A stretch of DNA of 64,000 nt from Lachnospiraceae bacterium (GTDB taxonomy: Bacteria; Bacillota; Clostridia; Lachnospirales; Lachnospiraceae). The notes under the pieces were generated by a model. The model was not told the origin of the DNA and ran no database searches. It saw only the letters and a list, made by a program, of their open reading frames with translations. Of this stretch, positions 8,474 to 16,890 are shown in pieces. The position numbers and the translations under genes are program-made. How positions within the stretch are numbered: position 1 is the stretch's first letter; every line of letters starts with the position of its first letter. Location of the stretch: NCBI GenBank assembly GCA_014799465.1, contig JAAVHZ010000001.1, positions 1-64,000 of the forward strand, in the 5' to 3' direction.

Positions 8474-8512
8474 GAATAAAACAATGCATTTTAGAAAGTG
8501 AGATGATTAAAA

Positions 8513-9901
8513 ATGAATGAAAAAACAAACAAGATGTCCTTTATGCCCATAAACAAGCTTATGATAACAATGGGGGTTCCCATGATATTATCCATGATGC
8601 TTCAGGCAGTTTATAATATTGTGGACAGTATTTTTGTTGGCGGAATGGCAGATACGGGAGAACAGGCACTTAATGCCCTCACATTAGCATTTCCGATACA
8701 AATGCTGATGGTTGCAATTGGAATTGGTACCGGTGTCGGTATGGGGGCAGTCGTTTCCCTGCGATTAGGACAGGGAAAGCATAAAGAAGCAGGAAAAACC
8801 GCAGGAAATGCTTTTACTCTGGCAACTTTTATATATCTTGTATTTTTCCTGTTTGGTATATTTGGAGTAACTGCATACATTAAGAGCCAAACCAAAAATA
8901 TTTTAATAGCTGATATGGCAATCGGTTATCTAAGGATATGCTGCGTTCTATCTTTTGGAATTGTATTTTTTTCAATATTTGAAAAACTTTTACAATCAAC
9001 CGGCAAATCACTCTATTCCACAATTGCACAAATTGCCGGTGCTATTGTAAATATGATTTTAGACCCTATACTCATTTACGGTTGGCTGGGATTACCGACA
9101 CTTGGTGTTTATGGTGCAGCTTATGCCACAGTTCTCGGACAGATTACATCTTTGATTCTTGCTGCGATATTTCATTTTAGTAAAAACACAGAAATTAAAA
9201 TTGAACCAGCTTATATGAAACCATCTGTTCAAATCATAAAAGAAATTTATGCAGTCGGGCTTCCTGCAATTATTGCACAGGCTCTTATGTCGGTTATGAC
9301 CTATGGATTAAACAGAATACTTGTCAGAATAGATGAATCGGTAGTAACAGCATATGGTCTGTTTTACAAAATCCAACAGTTTATCTTGTTTGCCGCATTC
9401 GGACTTCGTGATGCAATTACACCTATCGTATCCTTTAACTATGGAAAACAGGATAAGTCCCGCATCAACAGCGGAATAAAATATGGATTAGGCTATACCT
9501 TTGTAATCATGCTTATCGGCACACTTTTTTTAGAAATATTTGCAGAGCCATTTGGGGCATTGTTCGGATTAGCCGGAAGTACAAAGGAAATATGCATAGG
9601 TGCAATGCACATTATTTCTATCAGTTTTGTGTTTGCCGGTGCCAATATAGCCTTTCAAGGAATCTTTCAGGCATTGGAGTCCGGTCTGGAATCCCTCATT
9701 GTTTCTGTTTGCAGACAGTTCTTGTTTGTGCTTCCTGTTGCATGGCTGTTTTCAAAAATAGCTATAAATAATATTGATTTGACATGGATTGTCTGGATGA
9801 CTTTTATTATAGCAGAAGGAATTAGCTGCCTGATTTCTATAATTTTTATGAAACGGATAAAGAAGAATAAAATAGATTTTCCGCAGGCTGAATTTATTTA
9901 A
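8513..9901 (+). CDS. MATE family multidrug/cation efflux transporter
   Basis: A 462-residue protein with twelve predicted transmembrane segments and the MATE fold in two homologous halves, driven by Na+ or H+. The start MNEKTNKMSFMPINKLMITMGVP, the motif SMMLQAVYNIVDSIFVG and the later FNYGKQD are typical of the DinF/NorM-like branch. The substrate is not predictable. It is transcribed from its own promoter through a leader with a strong terminator, so expression is probably induced. It diverges from the Rrf2 gene, with a palindromic element in between. Confidence 0.9.
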   Translation: MNEKTNKMSFMPINKLMITMGVPMILSMMLQAVYNIVDSIFVGGMADTGEQALNALTLAFPIQMLMVAIGIGTGVGMGAVVSLRLGQGKHKEAGKTAGNAFTLATFIYLVFFLFGIFGVTAYIKSQTKNILIADMAIGYLRICCVLSFGIVFFSIFEKLLQSTGKSLYSTIAQIAGAIVNMILDPILIYGWLGLPTLGVYGAAYATVLGQITSLILAAIFHFSKNTEIKIEPAYMKPSVQIIKEIYAVGLPAIIAQALMSVMTYGLNRILVRIDESVVTAYGLFYKIQQFILFAAFGLRDAITPIVSFNYGKQDKSRINSGIKYGLGYTFVIMLIGTLFLEIFAEPFGALFGLAGSTKEICIGAMHIISISFVFAGANIAFQGIFQALESGLESLIVSVCRQFLFVLPVAWLFSKIAINNIDLTWIVWMTFIIAEGISCLISIIFMKRIKKNKIDFPQAEFI

Positions 9902-10065
9902 TATATGGATTCTAAATAATTTCCATTCACTTCATGAACAGATAGGTAATAGAACTATTTTAAAATAGACTTAGAATTTGGAAGTTTTTACTCTGATTAA
10001 ATAATGGTAAAGACTTCCAAAAATTATTGTTACATTATGCATCACTACACTTTTCCACTCCTTTA
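9902..10065. other. Intergenic hairpin region after MATE
   Basis: No coding frame is seen. An inverted repeat TTGGAAGTTTTTAC / GTAAAGACTTCCAA (9978-10020) can fold into a 14-bp stem with one wobble pair. It has only a weak T-run, so it may be a terminator for the MATE gene or a structured RNA. Confidence 0.35.
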
Positions 10066-10104
10066 CATAAAAATAGAGCACATAGACTGGTTTTCTATAT
10101 GCTC
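10066..10104 (-). terminator. Intrinsic terminator of the Cys/His-repeat gene
   Basis: On the minus strand GAGCATATAGA...TCTATGTGCTC is followed by TATTTTTATG. It lies 91 bp downstream of the stop codon at 10195. Confidence 0.6.
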
Positions 10105-10194
10105 TGACGCTGTTTATTTATTCTGTTGAATTGTGATAATTGCTAGTTTGACAAACCAGAATTCTAATAAGACCTAATTTATAGGATTTGACCC

Positions 10195-10653
10195 TCAATG
10201 ATGACCGCCTCCATGACCAGACTGATGATGACCCACGCCGTTTACTCCATGACTATGCTCTCCAGTCTGTGTGCAGCCCTTTACCCCACAAGAGTTATGC
10301 GTATGGCTCTCCATTTCTGTACAACCTAACACACCGCAATTATGATATGCATGCCCATCATCCGCACTGTGTGGGTAACAGTATTCTCCGTTATGCACAT
10401 GTACTTCTGTCTGTGTACATCCCGAAATCCCGCAGGAAAATGCCATTTTATCTTCCTGAACTTCGCTCTTAATCTCTGCCTGTGTCGTCTTCTTGTTCTC
10501 TGGCTGTACCTTATCTATAATCTCCGCCTGTGCTGAACCCTTGCCTTCTACTGAACTTTTATTCATCGCATAAATTGAAACTATACCACCTGATACCATC
10601 GCAATCACTACAAACGCAATGACCAATAATACTTTTTTCTTTCCCATTCCCAT
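10195..10653 (-). CDS. Membrane-anchored Cys/His-repeat protein, possibly metal-binding
   Basis: A 152-residue protein. A signal anchor (about residues 6-28) is followed by a charged linker (about 30-70). Three imperfect repeats of CGxxGCTxxxxHxH then follow: CGISGCTQTEVHVH, CGVLGCTEMESHTH and CGVKGCTQTGEHSH. The C-terminus is a Gly/His tail (HHQSGHGGGHH). The regular Cys-Cys-His-His spacing strongly suggests metal binding (Zn, Ni or Cu) on the cell surface, but this is inference; I know no named family. It is monocistronic with its own terminator, and a GGATGGG-type ribosome site precedes the ATG. Confidence 0.72.
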   Translation of the reverse strand: MGMGKKKVLLVIAFVVIAMVSGGIVSIYAMNKSSVEGKGSAQAEIIDKVQPENKKTTQAEIKSEVQEDKMAFSCGISGCTQTEVHVHNGEYCYPHSADDGHAYHNCGVLGCTEMESHTHNSCGVKGCTQTGEHSHGVNGVGHHQSGHGGGHH

Positions 10654-10693
10654 CCTCCTCTTTTCTGAACAATTGTTTTAATGTATAAAAATA

Positions 10694-11126
10694 CTACTTT
10701 TTTAGCTTGTATTTTTTACGTCTTTCATCACATAATAACTCCAATCTGTTATTAAATATTTCTTTAGTTATCTCTTTACAGGAATTAGTATTTAATAATA
10801 TTTCAAAAGAGTTTATCTGGTTCATATATAGTTGTAAAATATCTTTCTTTTAACAAGTTGCAGCCACTTGTCCCTGACATAAGCCTGCATCGCTTTTTTG
10901 AAATCATAATTTTCTTCTGTAAATATCTGTTTATACATAATCTGCTCCTCAATTGCAGTCTGATTTTCTAATGTTTTTTCTCTTGATTATTATATAACAT
11001 AATTGAATCTTCGCATATTCTGTTATCCATCCTAAATCCGGCTAAATCATCTGTTTCAAAATTCATTACAGGAAAAAATTTATTAGTGTCTACAAATTCT
11101 ACTATAACACTATTTTTAATTATATT
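10694..11126 (-). pseudogene. Frameshifted small protein gene, probably a decayed immunity gene
   Basis: Three minus-strand frames join into one coherent protein-like reading. Segment 1 (from about 11126 to the stop at 10968) includes VIVEFVDTNKFFPVMNFETD. Segment 2 runs in another frame through MYKQIFTEENYDFKKAMQAY (ATG 10938, stop 10822). Segment 3 runs from 10825 to the stop at 10694 and includes EITKEIFNNRLELLCDERRK. The first break falls at a run of six A (10974-10979). Segments 2 and 3 overlap as ATGA, so two tiny genes cannot be excluded. The family is unknown. It lies at the distal end of the Rhs cassette array. Confidence 0.5.
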
Positions 11127-11397
11127 CTACATATATCTTCCTTTCATTTTTTACAGCTGCATTAATTAAAAAAACTAATTGCTCAATAACTTCCTTAGAT
11201 TTTTTTATAATTTCTTCATCCTTTGTATCTAATAATTTCTCATTGAATTTTTTTAATTCTTCCAATACAATATGTGGATATCTCATCTCCCATTTATCAT
11301 CATAAAAACCATCCCAAACAACCATTCCATTCTCATCACTCCATATTTTTACTTCTCCCTCCCCTTCATATCCTTCATAATAACTTTTATCCAACAT
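11116..11397 (-). CDS. Small hypothetical, candidate orphan immunity protein
   Basis: A 93-residue acidic cytoplasmic protein (MLDKSYYEGYEGEGEVKIW...). It has no signal and no known motif; an N-terminal beta-like part is followed by a long charged helix (about residues 45-85). The ribosome site GGAAGGAG precedes the ATG. Just upstream (11417-11485, same strand) is a short open remnant ending QDQIELSDK*, which looks like the last codons of a lost upstream protein. Small size, acidity and position downstream of the Rhs cassettes suggest an immunity gene left after its toxin decayed. This is inference. Confidence 0.5.
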   Translation of the reverse strand: MLDKSYYEGYEGEGEVKIWSDENGMVVWDGFYDDKWEMRYPHIVLEELKKFNEKLLDTKDEEIIKKSKEVIEQLVFLINAAVKNERKIYVEYN

Positions 11398-11416
11398 ATA
11401 ATTACTCCTTCCAATG

Positions 11417-11485
11417 TCATTTATCTGACAATTCTATCTGATCTTGTACTGTTTCCCTGATAAGCTGTGCCTGACCATTGTATTC
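11417..11485 (-). pseudogene. Possible remnant of a toxin C-terminus
   Basis: A 22-codon open remnant (reading EYNGQAQLIRETVQDQIELS, then DK and stop) ends 19 bp before the small gene at 11397. That spacing matches the toxin-immunity junctions elsewhere in this locus. Too short to be certain that it was coding. Confidence 0.25.
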
Positions 11486-11590
11486 TTAGGTAGTTTTTCT
11501 AATATAATCTAATACTGAAACACAGCTCCACCTCATACACATTGATTTATAAGAATGTAGGAGATAAACTTTTGAAAACATAATCCATAT

Positions 11591-11995
11591 TTAAAATTTC
11601 TCCTTTATTATATCTAAATTCTTATCAACATTTTTCAGTAATTCCTCAAATATAATTTGGCTTGAACACACATCAGAATAAATCAAGAAAAATACTTCTA
11701 TGCCATACTTTCTTTTCTCAGCAGAAAAAAACTCTTTTATAGAGTCTATGTAATCTTGTTCACATCCTCTATATAACTTTTCGTATTTGCTTACATTTTG
11801 TACAATTTTTTCTTTACATTTTCTTAATACAATTACATCATTTACATTAATAATTTTGAATGCCATTCCAGCAAAGCCACTTCTATCACGCTTATATTTA
11901 ATTTCACAATATAATACTTTCTCATCTACTATTTGAATTTCATTTTTATACGATGAATCCATTAGTCTTATCACCCTAAAACTCTCTATATTCAT
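11591..11995 (-). CDS. Hypothetical protein, candidate orphan immunity protein
   Basis: A 134-residue soluble protein without signal peptide or membrane segment. It begins MNIESFRVIRLMDSSYKNEI and ends with a charged helix. AAAGGAAAG lies before the ATG. No family is recognised. It sits between the decayed genes and the third Rhs cassette, on the same strand and at a spacing typical of the array. Like its neighbours it may be an immunity gene whose toxin has been lost, or simply accessory cargo. Confidence 0.5.
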   Translation of the reverse strand: MNIESFRVIRLMDSSYKNEIQIVDEKVLYCEIKYKRDRSGFAGMAFKIINVNDVIVLRKCKEKIVQNVSKYEKLYRGCEQDYIDSIKEFFSAEKRKYGIEVFFLIYSDVCSSQIIFEELLKNVDKNLDIIKEKF

Positions 11996-12032
11996 AATCT
12001 TTCCTTTTCACTCTGTTATTATTCTTTTATAG

Positions 12033-12218
12033 TTATTCACCAGTATTCATAATCACTTTTATTAAATCATTTAGAATATTCTTTCACGACTTCCTTATCA
12101 TCCACATGATTAATTACATATTTTTTTATTTTTCCATCAAAAAATACCGTTATATCTGTAAAAAAATATTATCTACGGTTCTTATTAAAAAGTCCTTAAC
12201 ATCATTTTCATTTTTCAT
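12033..12218 (-). pseudogene. Small frameshifted gene in the Rhs cassette tail
   Basis: It starts at ATG 12218 behind GGAG and reads MKNENDVKDFLIRTVDNIF. The frame then breaks at a run of seven A/T near 12165. In the next frame it continues DITVFFDGKIKKYVINHVDD to KEYSK (stop 12067), and a further shift gives NDLIKVIMNTGE with a stop at 12033. Together these make a plausible protein of about 64 residues. It is probably a decayed immunity or accessory gene. Confidence 0.4.
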
Positions 12219-12469
12219 TATTTACTCCAGTTCTACTATCTAATAACATTTCTAATTGTCATTTAGACATTCCTTTCATCCTATTATTCTATAAATCTAT
12301 TGATTTGCTCGATGTGAAGAAACTCAAAATGATATGCGATATTAAGTTCTAATTAATTTGCAAATAACAATAATTGCACTTAAAAGACATTATTTCAGAC
12401 TGGCAGATTCCTGATTATTACAGTATCCTTATGTAATGACACAATATATCCTAAAACTAACAACACTTT
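12219..12469. other. Intergenic, one coding remnant
   Basis: No intact gene. On the minus strand a short open stretch reading ELNIAYHFEFLHIEQINRF then IE and stop (near 12291-12355) looks like a protein C-terminus and may be another cassette remnant. Otherwise nothing is supported. Confidence 0.2.
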
Positions 12470-12958
12470 CTAATTATTATCAGGAACATATACTATTATT
12501 TTTCCATCATTCCATCCACATGGCCACCCACCAAGTTTATATGCTTTAAACAAACTCTCAAAAAATGCATTCTCCTTGCCACAGACAAATCTGCTTTTCG
12601 CACATAACTCTATTTCGTTTTCCATCTCCTCCTGTATGCTATAATCATCAACTGTATATTTTATTTCCATCAACTCTGGTATTTCAATACTCCTTAGCAC
12701 TTTTGATAATTCTGCGTAATTATCACAACGATAAATTATACCTTTTACTTTTGCCATATTTTCTTCTAATATATCCACCCATGTCTGTCCTTTATATTCT
12801 TTGTATTTATATGTTCTACTAAACGCATTACAACATGCTTGTTCAAAATCATATATAACGTCGTACTCCTCAGTACTTATTTCAATTTTCTCCTTAAAAA
12901 AAACTAAATTTCTAATTTCCTTTTTTGTTTCTTCTAATAAATCATAATTCCAATCCAT
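12470..12958 (-). CDS. Probable immunity protein for the third Rhs toxin cassette
   Basis: A 162-residue acidic soluble protein with no signal peptide. It begins MDWNYDLLEETKKEIRNLVF and ends LGGWPCGWNDGKIIVYVPDNN. Its start overlaps the 3' end of the upstream orphan Rhs/nuclease cassette by 17 bp, the tight arrangement expected for an immunity gene that must be made together with its toxin. Low pI and small size also fit. The family is not one I can name with confidence. Confidence 0.65.
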   Translation of the reverse strand: MDWNYDLLEETKKEIRNLVFFKEKIEISTEEYDVIYDFEQACCNAFSRTYKYKEYKGQTWVDILEENMAKVKGIIYRCDNYAELSKVLRSIEIPELMEIKYTVDDYSIQEEMENEIELCAKSRFVCGKENAFFESLFKAYKLGGWPCGWNDGKIIVYVPDNN

Positions 12959-14519
12959 ATTCTATCAATTTTCTCCTTATAAATTCTTCCATTCTGGTAC
13001 TACCGCTAACACCAAATATTTTCTCGGATTTTCTACCAATTTTACTTTTCGATGCAGGTATATGATCACACATGTAAATTGGTGTACCATCTTGCATCAT
13101 ATTTCTTGCTGACTGTTGCAAATTATATACTTCTCTTTCAAGTTCTGGAACATTTTTACTAACCTCCATATTATCCAAAAATTCCTTGATAACACTCGTA
13201 TATTGTTTATGATATCCTTGATGTATTGATGTTGCACTAATTTCTCCTAAATTACGTTCTCTTAAAAACATTACATTACTCGCATCGTCTAAATCCATTC
13301 CTATTTTTTGAAGAATTGGATGTTCTTTAAGTTCCTTGGGGATTATATGCTGTGCTTGATATCCTGCCCTTGATGTATTTGGATCTAGTCCCATTTCTAT
13401 GAACATATTTTCTCCCAGTACAGTAGAATCACCTCCAGTAACAACCCCTTCAGTTCCCAGAATCAGTCTTGAATTACTACTACTATCAACACCAATCCCC
13501 TTACTATTATGCACACTATGGTCCACATACTTAACCGGATTATTTCTGGCATACACATACAGATTCAGCCCATCCCCATGATACGTATCCACCTGCGTAA
13601 ACCTTCCAATCTCCGGCACATAATACCTTGCCCTCAGATAATACTGTCCTGTAATCCCGTCACGCATCTCCCCTGCAAATCCATACCGGCTTGTTACATT
13701 CTCTTCCGCACTGACAGTATTTCCAAACGCATCATACTCATACCTGCATAGAACCCTTCTGCCTATATCAGCATTTTCTTCCTCACTTCCAAACTCATCC
13801 CCTGCAATGACATGGCTCACACTTCCAAGACTGTCACACGCATAATGATAATACGTCCTCGCCTGTTCACTATCCGATGCCACCAGCCTTCCATTCCCCC
13901 TTATGTATCTGGTAACACTCTCCTCGTCCTCATCACACACAGCATCCCTTCCGCTATATATGAATTTTATCAGTCTTCCGTTCTCCTCCGTCTCATGCCT
14001 CAACCCTTCTGCATCATACCTGCATATGAGTTTTCTTCCGTCTTCCATAACAGCTTCAGCCATCCGGTTCATGCTGTCATATTTATATATCCCACTGCCG
14101 TCAGAAGTCATGTTCCCGTCTGCATCATAAGTAAATTCCCTTACCTCATTAACCTCACCATCACCTCTGCTGCATCCAACACTTAACAGCTCATTGACCT
14201 CATTATATCTGTAACTCTCCGTTATCCCCCTGTCCGTCATACGGCTCACCCTGTTGCCTGCACGGTCATATGCATATGATTCGCTGATGTCAGGTCCGTT
14301 TACTCCGGTAATCCTTCCGATACCGTCATACCTATATTCCGTAACCGCATTTATCCCATCTGCAACATTTGCCTTTTTAATACAGTTCCCCTTATCATCA
14401 TAACCATACCGTATATCAGATATAACATTTCCCCCGACTGATACCCTTGTTCCCGCATACCTTCCGTCGGCATCATATTCATATCCTGTAACAATATCGC
14501 CGCATACAATCCTTGACAC
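12942..14519 (-). CDS. Orphan Rhs C-terminal cassette 3, AHH/HNH-like nuclease toxin
   Basis: A 525-residue open frame. Residues 1-337 are a near-duplicate of the end of the intact Rhs protein (YD repeats, core-terminal NPVKYVD). The last 188 residues are unrelated. They carry QAQHIIP (about residue 387), DASNVMFLR and HQGYHKQYT, the pattern of the HNH/Endo VII-type AHH nucleases, but with Q replacing the first H of AHH. The conserved DPSGH junction reads DHSVH here. Upstream Rhs homology continues to about 14598 in another frame because of a deletion of about 11 bp, so no full rhs gene precedes it. It is a displaced toxin cassette, perhaps silent unless recombined into the intact gene. The ATG used is nominal. 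Confidence 0.75.
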   Translation of the reverse strand: MSRIVCGDIVTGYEYDADGRYAGTRVSVGGNVISDIRYGYDDKGNCIKKANVADGINAVTEYRYDGIGRITGVNGPDISESYAYDRAGNRVSRMTDRGITESYRYNEVNELLSVGCSRGDGEVNEVREFTYDADGNMTSDGSGIYKYDSMNRMAEAVMEDGRKLICRYDAEGLRHETEENGRLIKFIYSGRDAVCDEDEESVTRYIRGNGRLVASDSEQARTYYHYACDSLGSVSHVIAGDEFGSEEENADIGRRVLCRYEYDAFGNTVSAEENVTSRYGFAGEMRDGITGQYYLRARYYVPEIGRFTQVDTYHGDGLNLYVYARNNPVKYVDHSVHNSKGIGVDSSSNSRLILGTEGVVTGGDSTVLGENMFIEMGLDPNTSRAGYQAQHIIPKELKEHPILQKIGMDLDDASNVMFLRERNLGEISATSIHQGYHKQYTSVIKEFLDNMEVSKNVPELEREVYNLQQSARNMMQDGTPIYMCDHIPASKSKIGRKSEKIFGVSGSTRMEEFIRRKLIEYGLEL

Positions 14520-14598
14520 TTTCCCCCCAAGTGTATACGCATACTATGTCACACTCACTTATCCTTATCAGACGGTTAGAAATATCATAAACACGTAC
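14520..14598 (-). pseudogene. Frameshifted 5' edge of orphan Rhs cassette 3
   Basis: The sequence still matches the intact rhs gene (YDISNRL...RISECD), but about 11 bp are missing relative to the copy near 18380-18395. This shifts the frame before the open part of cassette 3. Homology ends near 14598. Confidence 0.55.
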
Positions 14599-14607
14599 TA
14601 AGGTTCT

Positions 14608-14964
14608 TTATGATTTATATGCTTCTGATTTAATAAAATTATCTACTAAAAATTTATCTGTATCATTTAACCCAGCAAAAAGTTCATCAAACATACTTTT
14701 AGCATAATCGTTTTCTAAAAGTGCCAATGCAGCTATAGCTACATGTCCAAATTGCCATGGTCCAACAAATCTATTATCTTTCAATAGTTTACCAAGTTGA
14801 GTTAACCTATTAACTATTCTCTGATTACAATAATTTCTCTCTATTATTTTAAACATTGCCATAGCTACAACTCTTAAATTTTCGACCTCTAGACAAATAA
14901 TCAAATCTTCATTTTTTATATTATCATTTTGAATTTCTTCCACTAATTCAGCAATTAATGACAT
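14608..14964 (-). CDS. Probable immunity protein for the second Rhs toxin cassette
   Basis: A 118-residue all-helical soluble protein (MSLIAELVEEIQNDNIKNED...). Repeated helical pairs such as QFGHVAIAALALLEN resemble HEAT-like repeats, a fold seen in several immunity families. It starts 21 bp after the zincin-like toxin cassette ends, with AAAGGATGG before the ATG. Its only plausible partner is that toxin. The function is inferred from position, size and acidity. Confidence 0.6.
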   Translation of the reverse strand: MSLIAELVEEIQNDNIKNEDLIICLEVENLRVVAMAMFKIIERNYCNQRIVNRLTQLGKLLKDNRFVGPWQFGHVAIAALALLENDYAKSMFDELFAGLNDTDKFLVDNFIKSEAYKS

Positions 14965-14985
14965 TCAAACCATCCTTTCATATTT

Positions 14986-16239
14986 TTATTCTATAGGTCC
15001 ATATTTTTCAATAATATCTTGTTTCTCTTTTTCAAAGTTCACTCTAAGTTGTTCTGCAACATTATCTAGTCCTAACCTTTTTGCCTCTTCAATTTCGATA
15101 TTATAGGCTTTTAGTTCATCTGCAATTCTTGCTTCCCAATTTTGATATGCTTCAGCAGCAGATGGAAATCCATTTAATTTAGCTTCCACAAAATGACTAT
15201 GCTCATGTTTCAAAGCACTCATAGATGCATTAGGATCAATTATAATCTGTCCAGGCTCTCCCCTTCTAAGAGGTCCATATCCCATTACGCCTACTCTATA
15301 TTTCACCTCTACTCCATTCTCTTTCAGTTCTTTAATTAACTTATTCCATTCTTTTGGATTTGATTCAGAACCTCTACCAAATACATCTCTAAATGGATCC
15401 GCAGGATTATCAAATTTATTAATTTTCTTTCCTTTTTTTATTAACTCATAGATATTTTCATTACCACTCTCACTCCCCTCAACCGACTCCTTACTAACAT
15501 GCCCACTAGGATCTACATACTTCACCGGATTATTTCTGGCATACACATACAGATTCAGCCCATCTCCATGATACATATCCACCTGCGTAAACCTTCCAAT
15601 CTCCGGCACATAATACCTTGCCCTCAGATAATACTGTCCTGTAATCCCATCACGCATCTCCCCTGCAAATCCATATCGGTTTGCTACATTCTCTTCCGCA
15701 CTGACAGTATTTCCAAACGCATCATACTCATACCTGCATAGAACCCTTCTGCCTATATCAGCATTTTCTTCCTCACTTCCAAACTCATCCCCTGCAATGA
15801 CATGGCTCACACTTCCAAGGCTGTCATACGCATAATGATAATAAGTCCTTGCCTGTTCACTATCCGATGCCACCAGCCTTCCATTCCCCCTTATATATCT
15901 GGTAACATTCTCCTCATCCTCCTCACACACAGCATCCCTTCCGCTATATATGAATTTTATCAGCCTTCCGTTCTCCTCAGTCTCATGCCTCAGCCCTTCC
16001 GCATCATACCTGCATATGAGTTTTCTTCCGTCTTCCATCACCGCTTCAGCCATCCGGTTCATGCTGTCATATTTATATATGCTCCTGCCGTCAGAAGTCA
16101 TGTTCCCGTCTGCATCATAAGTAAACTCCCTTACGTCATTGACCTCACCATCACCTCTGCTGCATCCAACACTTAACAGCTCATTGACCTCATTATAGCG
16201 GTAATTTTCCGTTATCCCCCTGTCCGTCATGCGGCTCAC
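14986..16239 (-). CDS. Orphan Rhs C-terminal cassette 2, zincin-like toxin domain
   Basis: A 417-residue frame. Residues 1-247 duplicate the end of the intact Rhs protein through NPVKYVDPSGHVSK. The remaining 170 residues are different and include HEHSH (residues 345-349), an HExxH zinc-protease motif. A Glu-rich helix follows (NWEARIADELKAYNIEIEEA) that could supply the third metal ligand. It is therefore predicted to be a metallopeptidase-type toxin, although HExxH alone is weak proof. Rhs homology extends upstream in the same frame to about 16361, then stops abruptly without a start codon, so the cassette is truncated and its nominal ATG is internal. Confidence 0.72.
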   Translation of the reverse strand: MSRMTDRGITENYRYNEVNELLSVGCSRGDGEVNDVREFTYDADGNMTSDGRSIYKYDSMNRMAEAVMEDGRKLICRYDAEGLRHETEENGRLIKFIYSGRDAVCEEDEENVTRYIRGNGRLVASDSEQARTYYHYAYDSLGSVSHVIAGDEFGSEEENADIGRRVLCRYEYDAFGNTVSAEENVANRYGFAGEMRDGITGQYYLRARYYVPEIGRFTQVDMYHGDGLNLYVYARNNPVKYVDPSGHVSKESVEGSESGNENIYELIKKGKKINKFDNPADPFRDVFGRGSESNPKEWNKLIKELKENGVEVKYRVGVMGYGPLRRGEPGQIIIDPNASMSALKHEHSHFVEAKLNGFPSAAEAYQNWEARIADELKAYNIEIEEAKRLGLDNVAEQLRVNFEKEKQDIIEKYGPIE

Positions 16240-16361
16240 CCTGTTGCCTGCACGGTCATATGCATAGGATTCGCTGATGTCAGGTCCGGTTACTCCGGTA
16301 ATCCTTCCAACACCGTCATACCTATATTCCGTAACCGCATTTATCCCATCTGCAACATTTG
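16240..16361 (-). pseudogene. 5' remnant of orphan Rhs cassette 2
   Basis: This stretch matches the intact gene (NVADGINAVTEYRYDGVGRI...) in frame with cassette 2 but has no start codon. Identity to the parental copy ends sharply at 16361, which marks a recombination junction. Confidence 0.6.
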
Positions 16362-16442
16362 TTATTTCGTATAGCCAAGGATGAATTTAGCAGTCATCAT
16401 TCTATTTGCTCTGGCAATGGTATAAAAATAATTTATCTACTT

Positions 16443-16880
16443 TTATTCCACTTCTTCCAATAACATATTATAAAAAAAGTCGCAAAAACTTTCCCAAGTA
16501 TCTGGCTGACTGGAATAATTATTACTTTCAATATTTTCAATATCAATTGAATCACACCAAATAATTGCAGGAACATTTTTTATATCCATTACTACTATAC
16601 TTTCTGGTGGCTCAGCTAAAACAATATACTGTTCTGATAACTGTATGCTTTCTCTTAATCTCAACGTTTCATCTATAATATTAATTTCATTATTATCTTT
16701 AAAATCATAGAATTCTATAATTCCCACACTGCCTCCACTAAAATATTTTGATATTTCCTTAAAATCATCAGGCAATGTTACACCCAATCTTTTTTCAATA
16801 GTATTTAACTCTTCTTGATTCAAGGCATCTTCTGAAAACATTTCTAAATATTTCATTTTTAATTCAGATAAACTTTTCAT
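16443..16880 (-). CDS. SMI1/KNR4 (SUKH) family immunity protein
   Basis: A 145-residue soluble protein. The order of motifs, EELNTIEKRLGVTLPDDFKE (about residues 22-41), then a beta-rich middle and a C-terminal SFCDFFYNMLLEE helix, matches the SUKH superfamily. SUKH proteins neutralise nuclease toxins of polymorphic toxin systems, especially HNH-type ones. I chose ATG 16880 because AGGAGTGTTAAA precedes it. The longer open frame to 17030 lies inside the rhs gene. It starts 10 bp after the rhs stop codon, so it is cotranscribed with its toxin. Confidence 0.85.
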   Translation of the reverse strand: MKSLSELKMKYLEMFSEDALNQEELNTIEKRLGVTLPDDFKEISKYFSGGSVGIIEFYDFKDNNEINIIDETLRLRESIQLSEQYIVLAEPPESIVVMDIKNVPAIIWCDSIDIENIESNNYSSQPDTWESFCDFFYNMLLEEVE

Positions 16881-16890
16881 TTTAACACTC

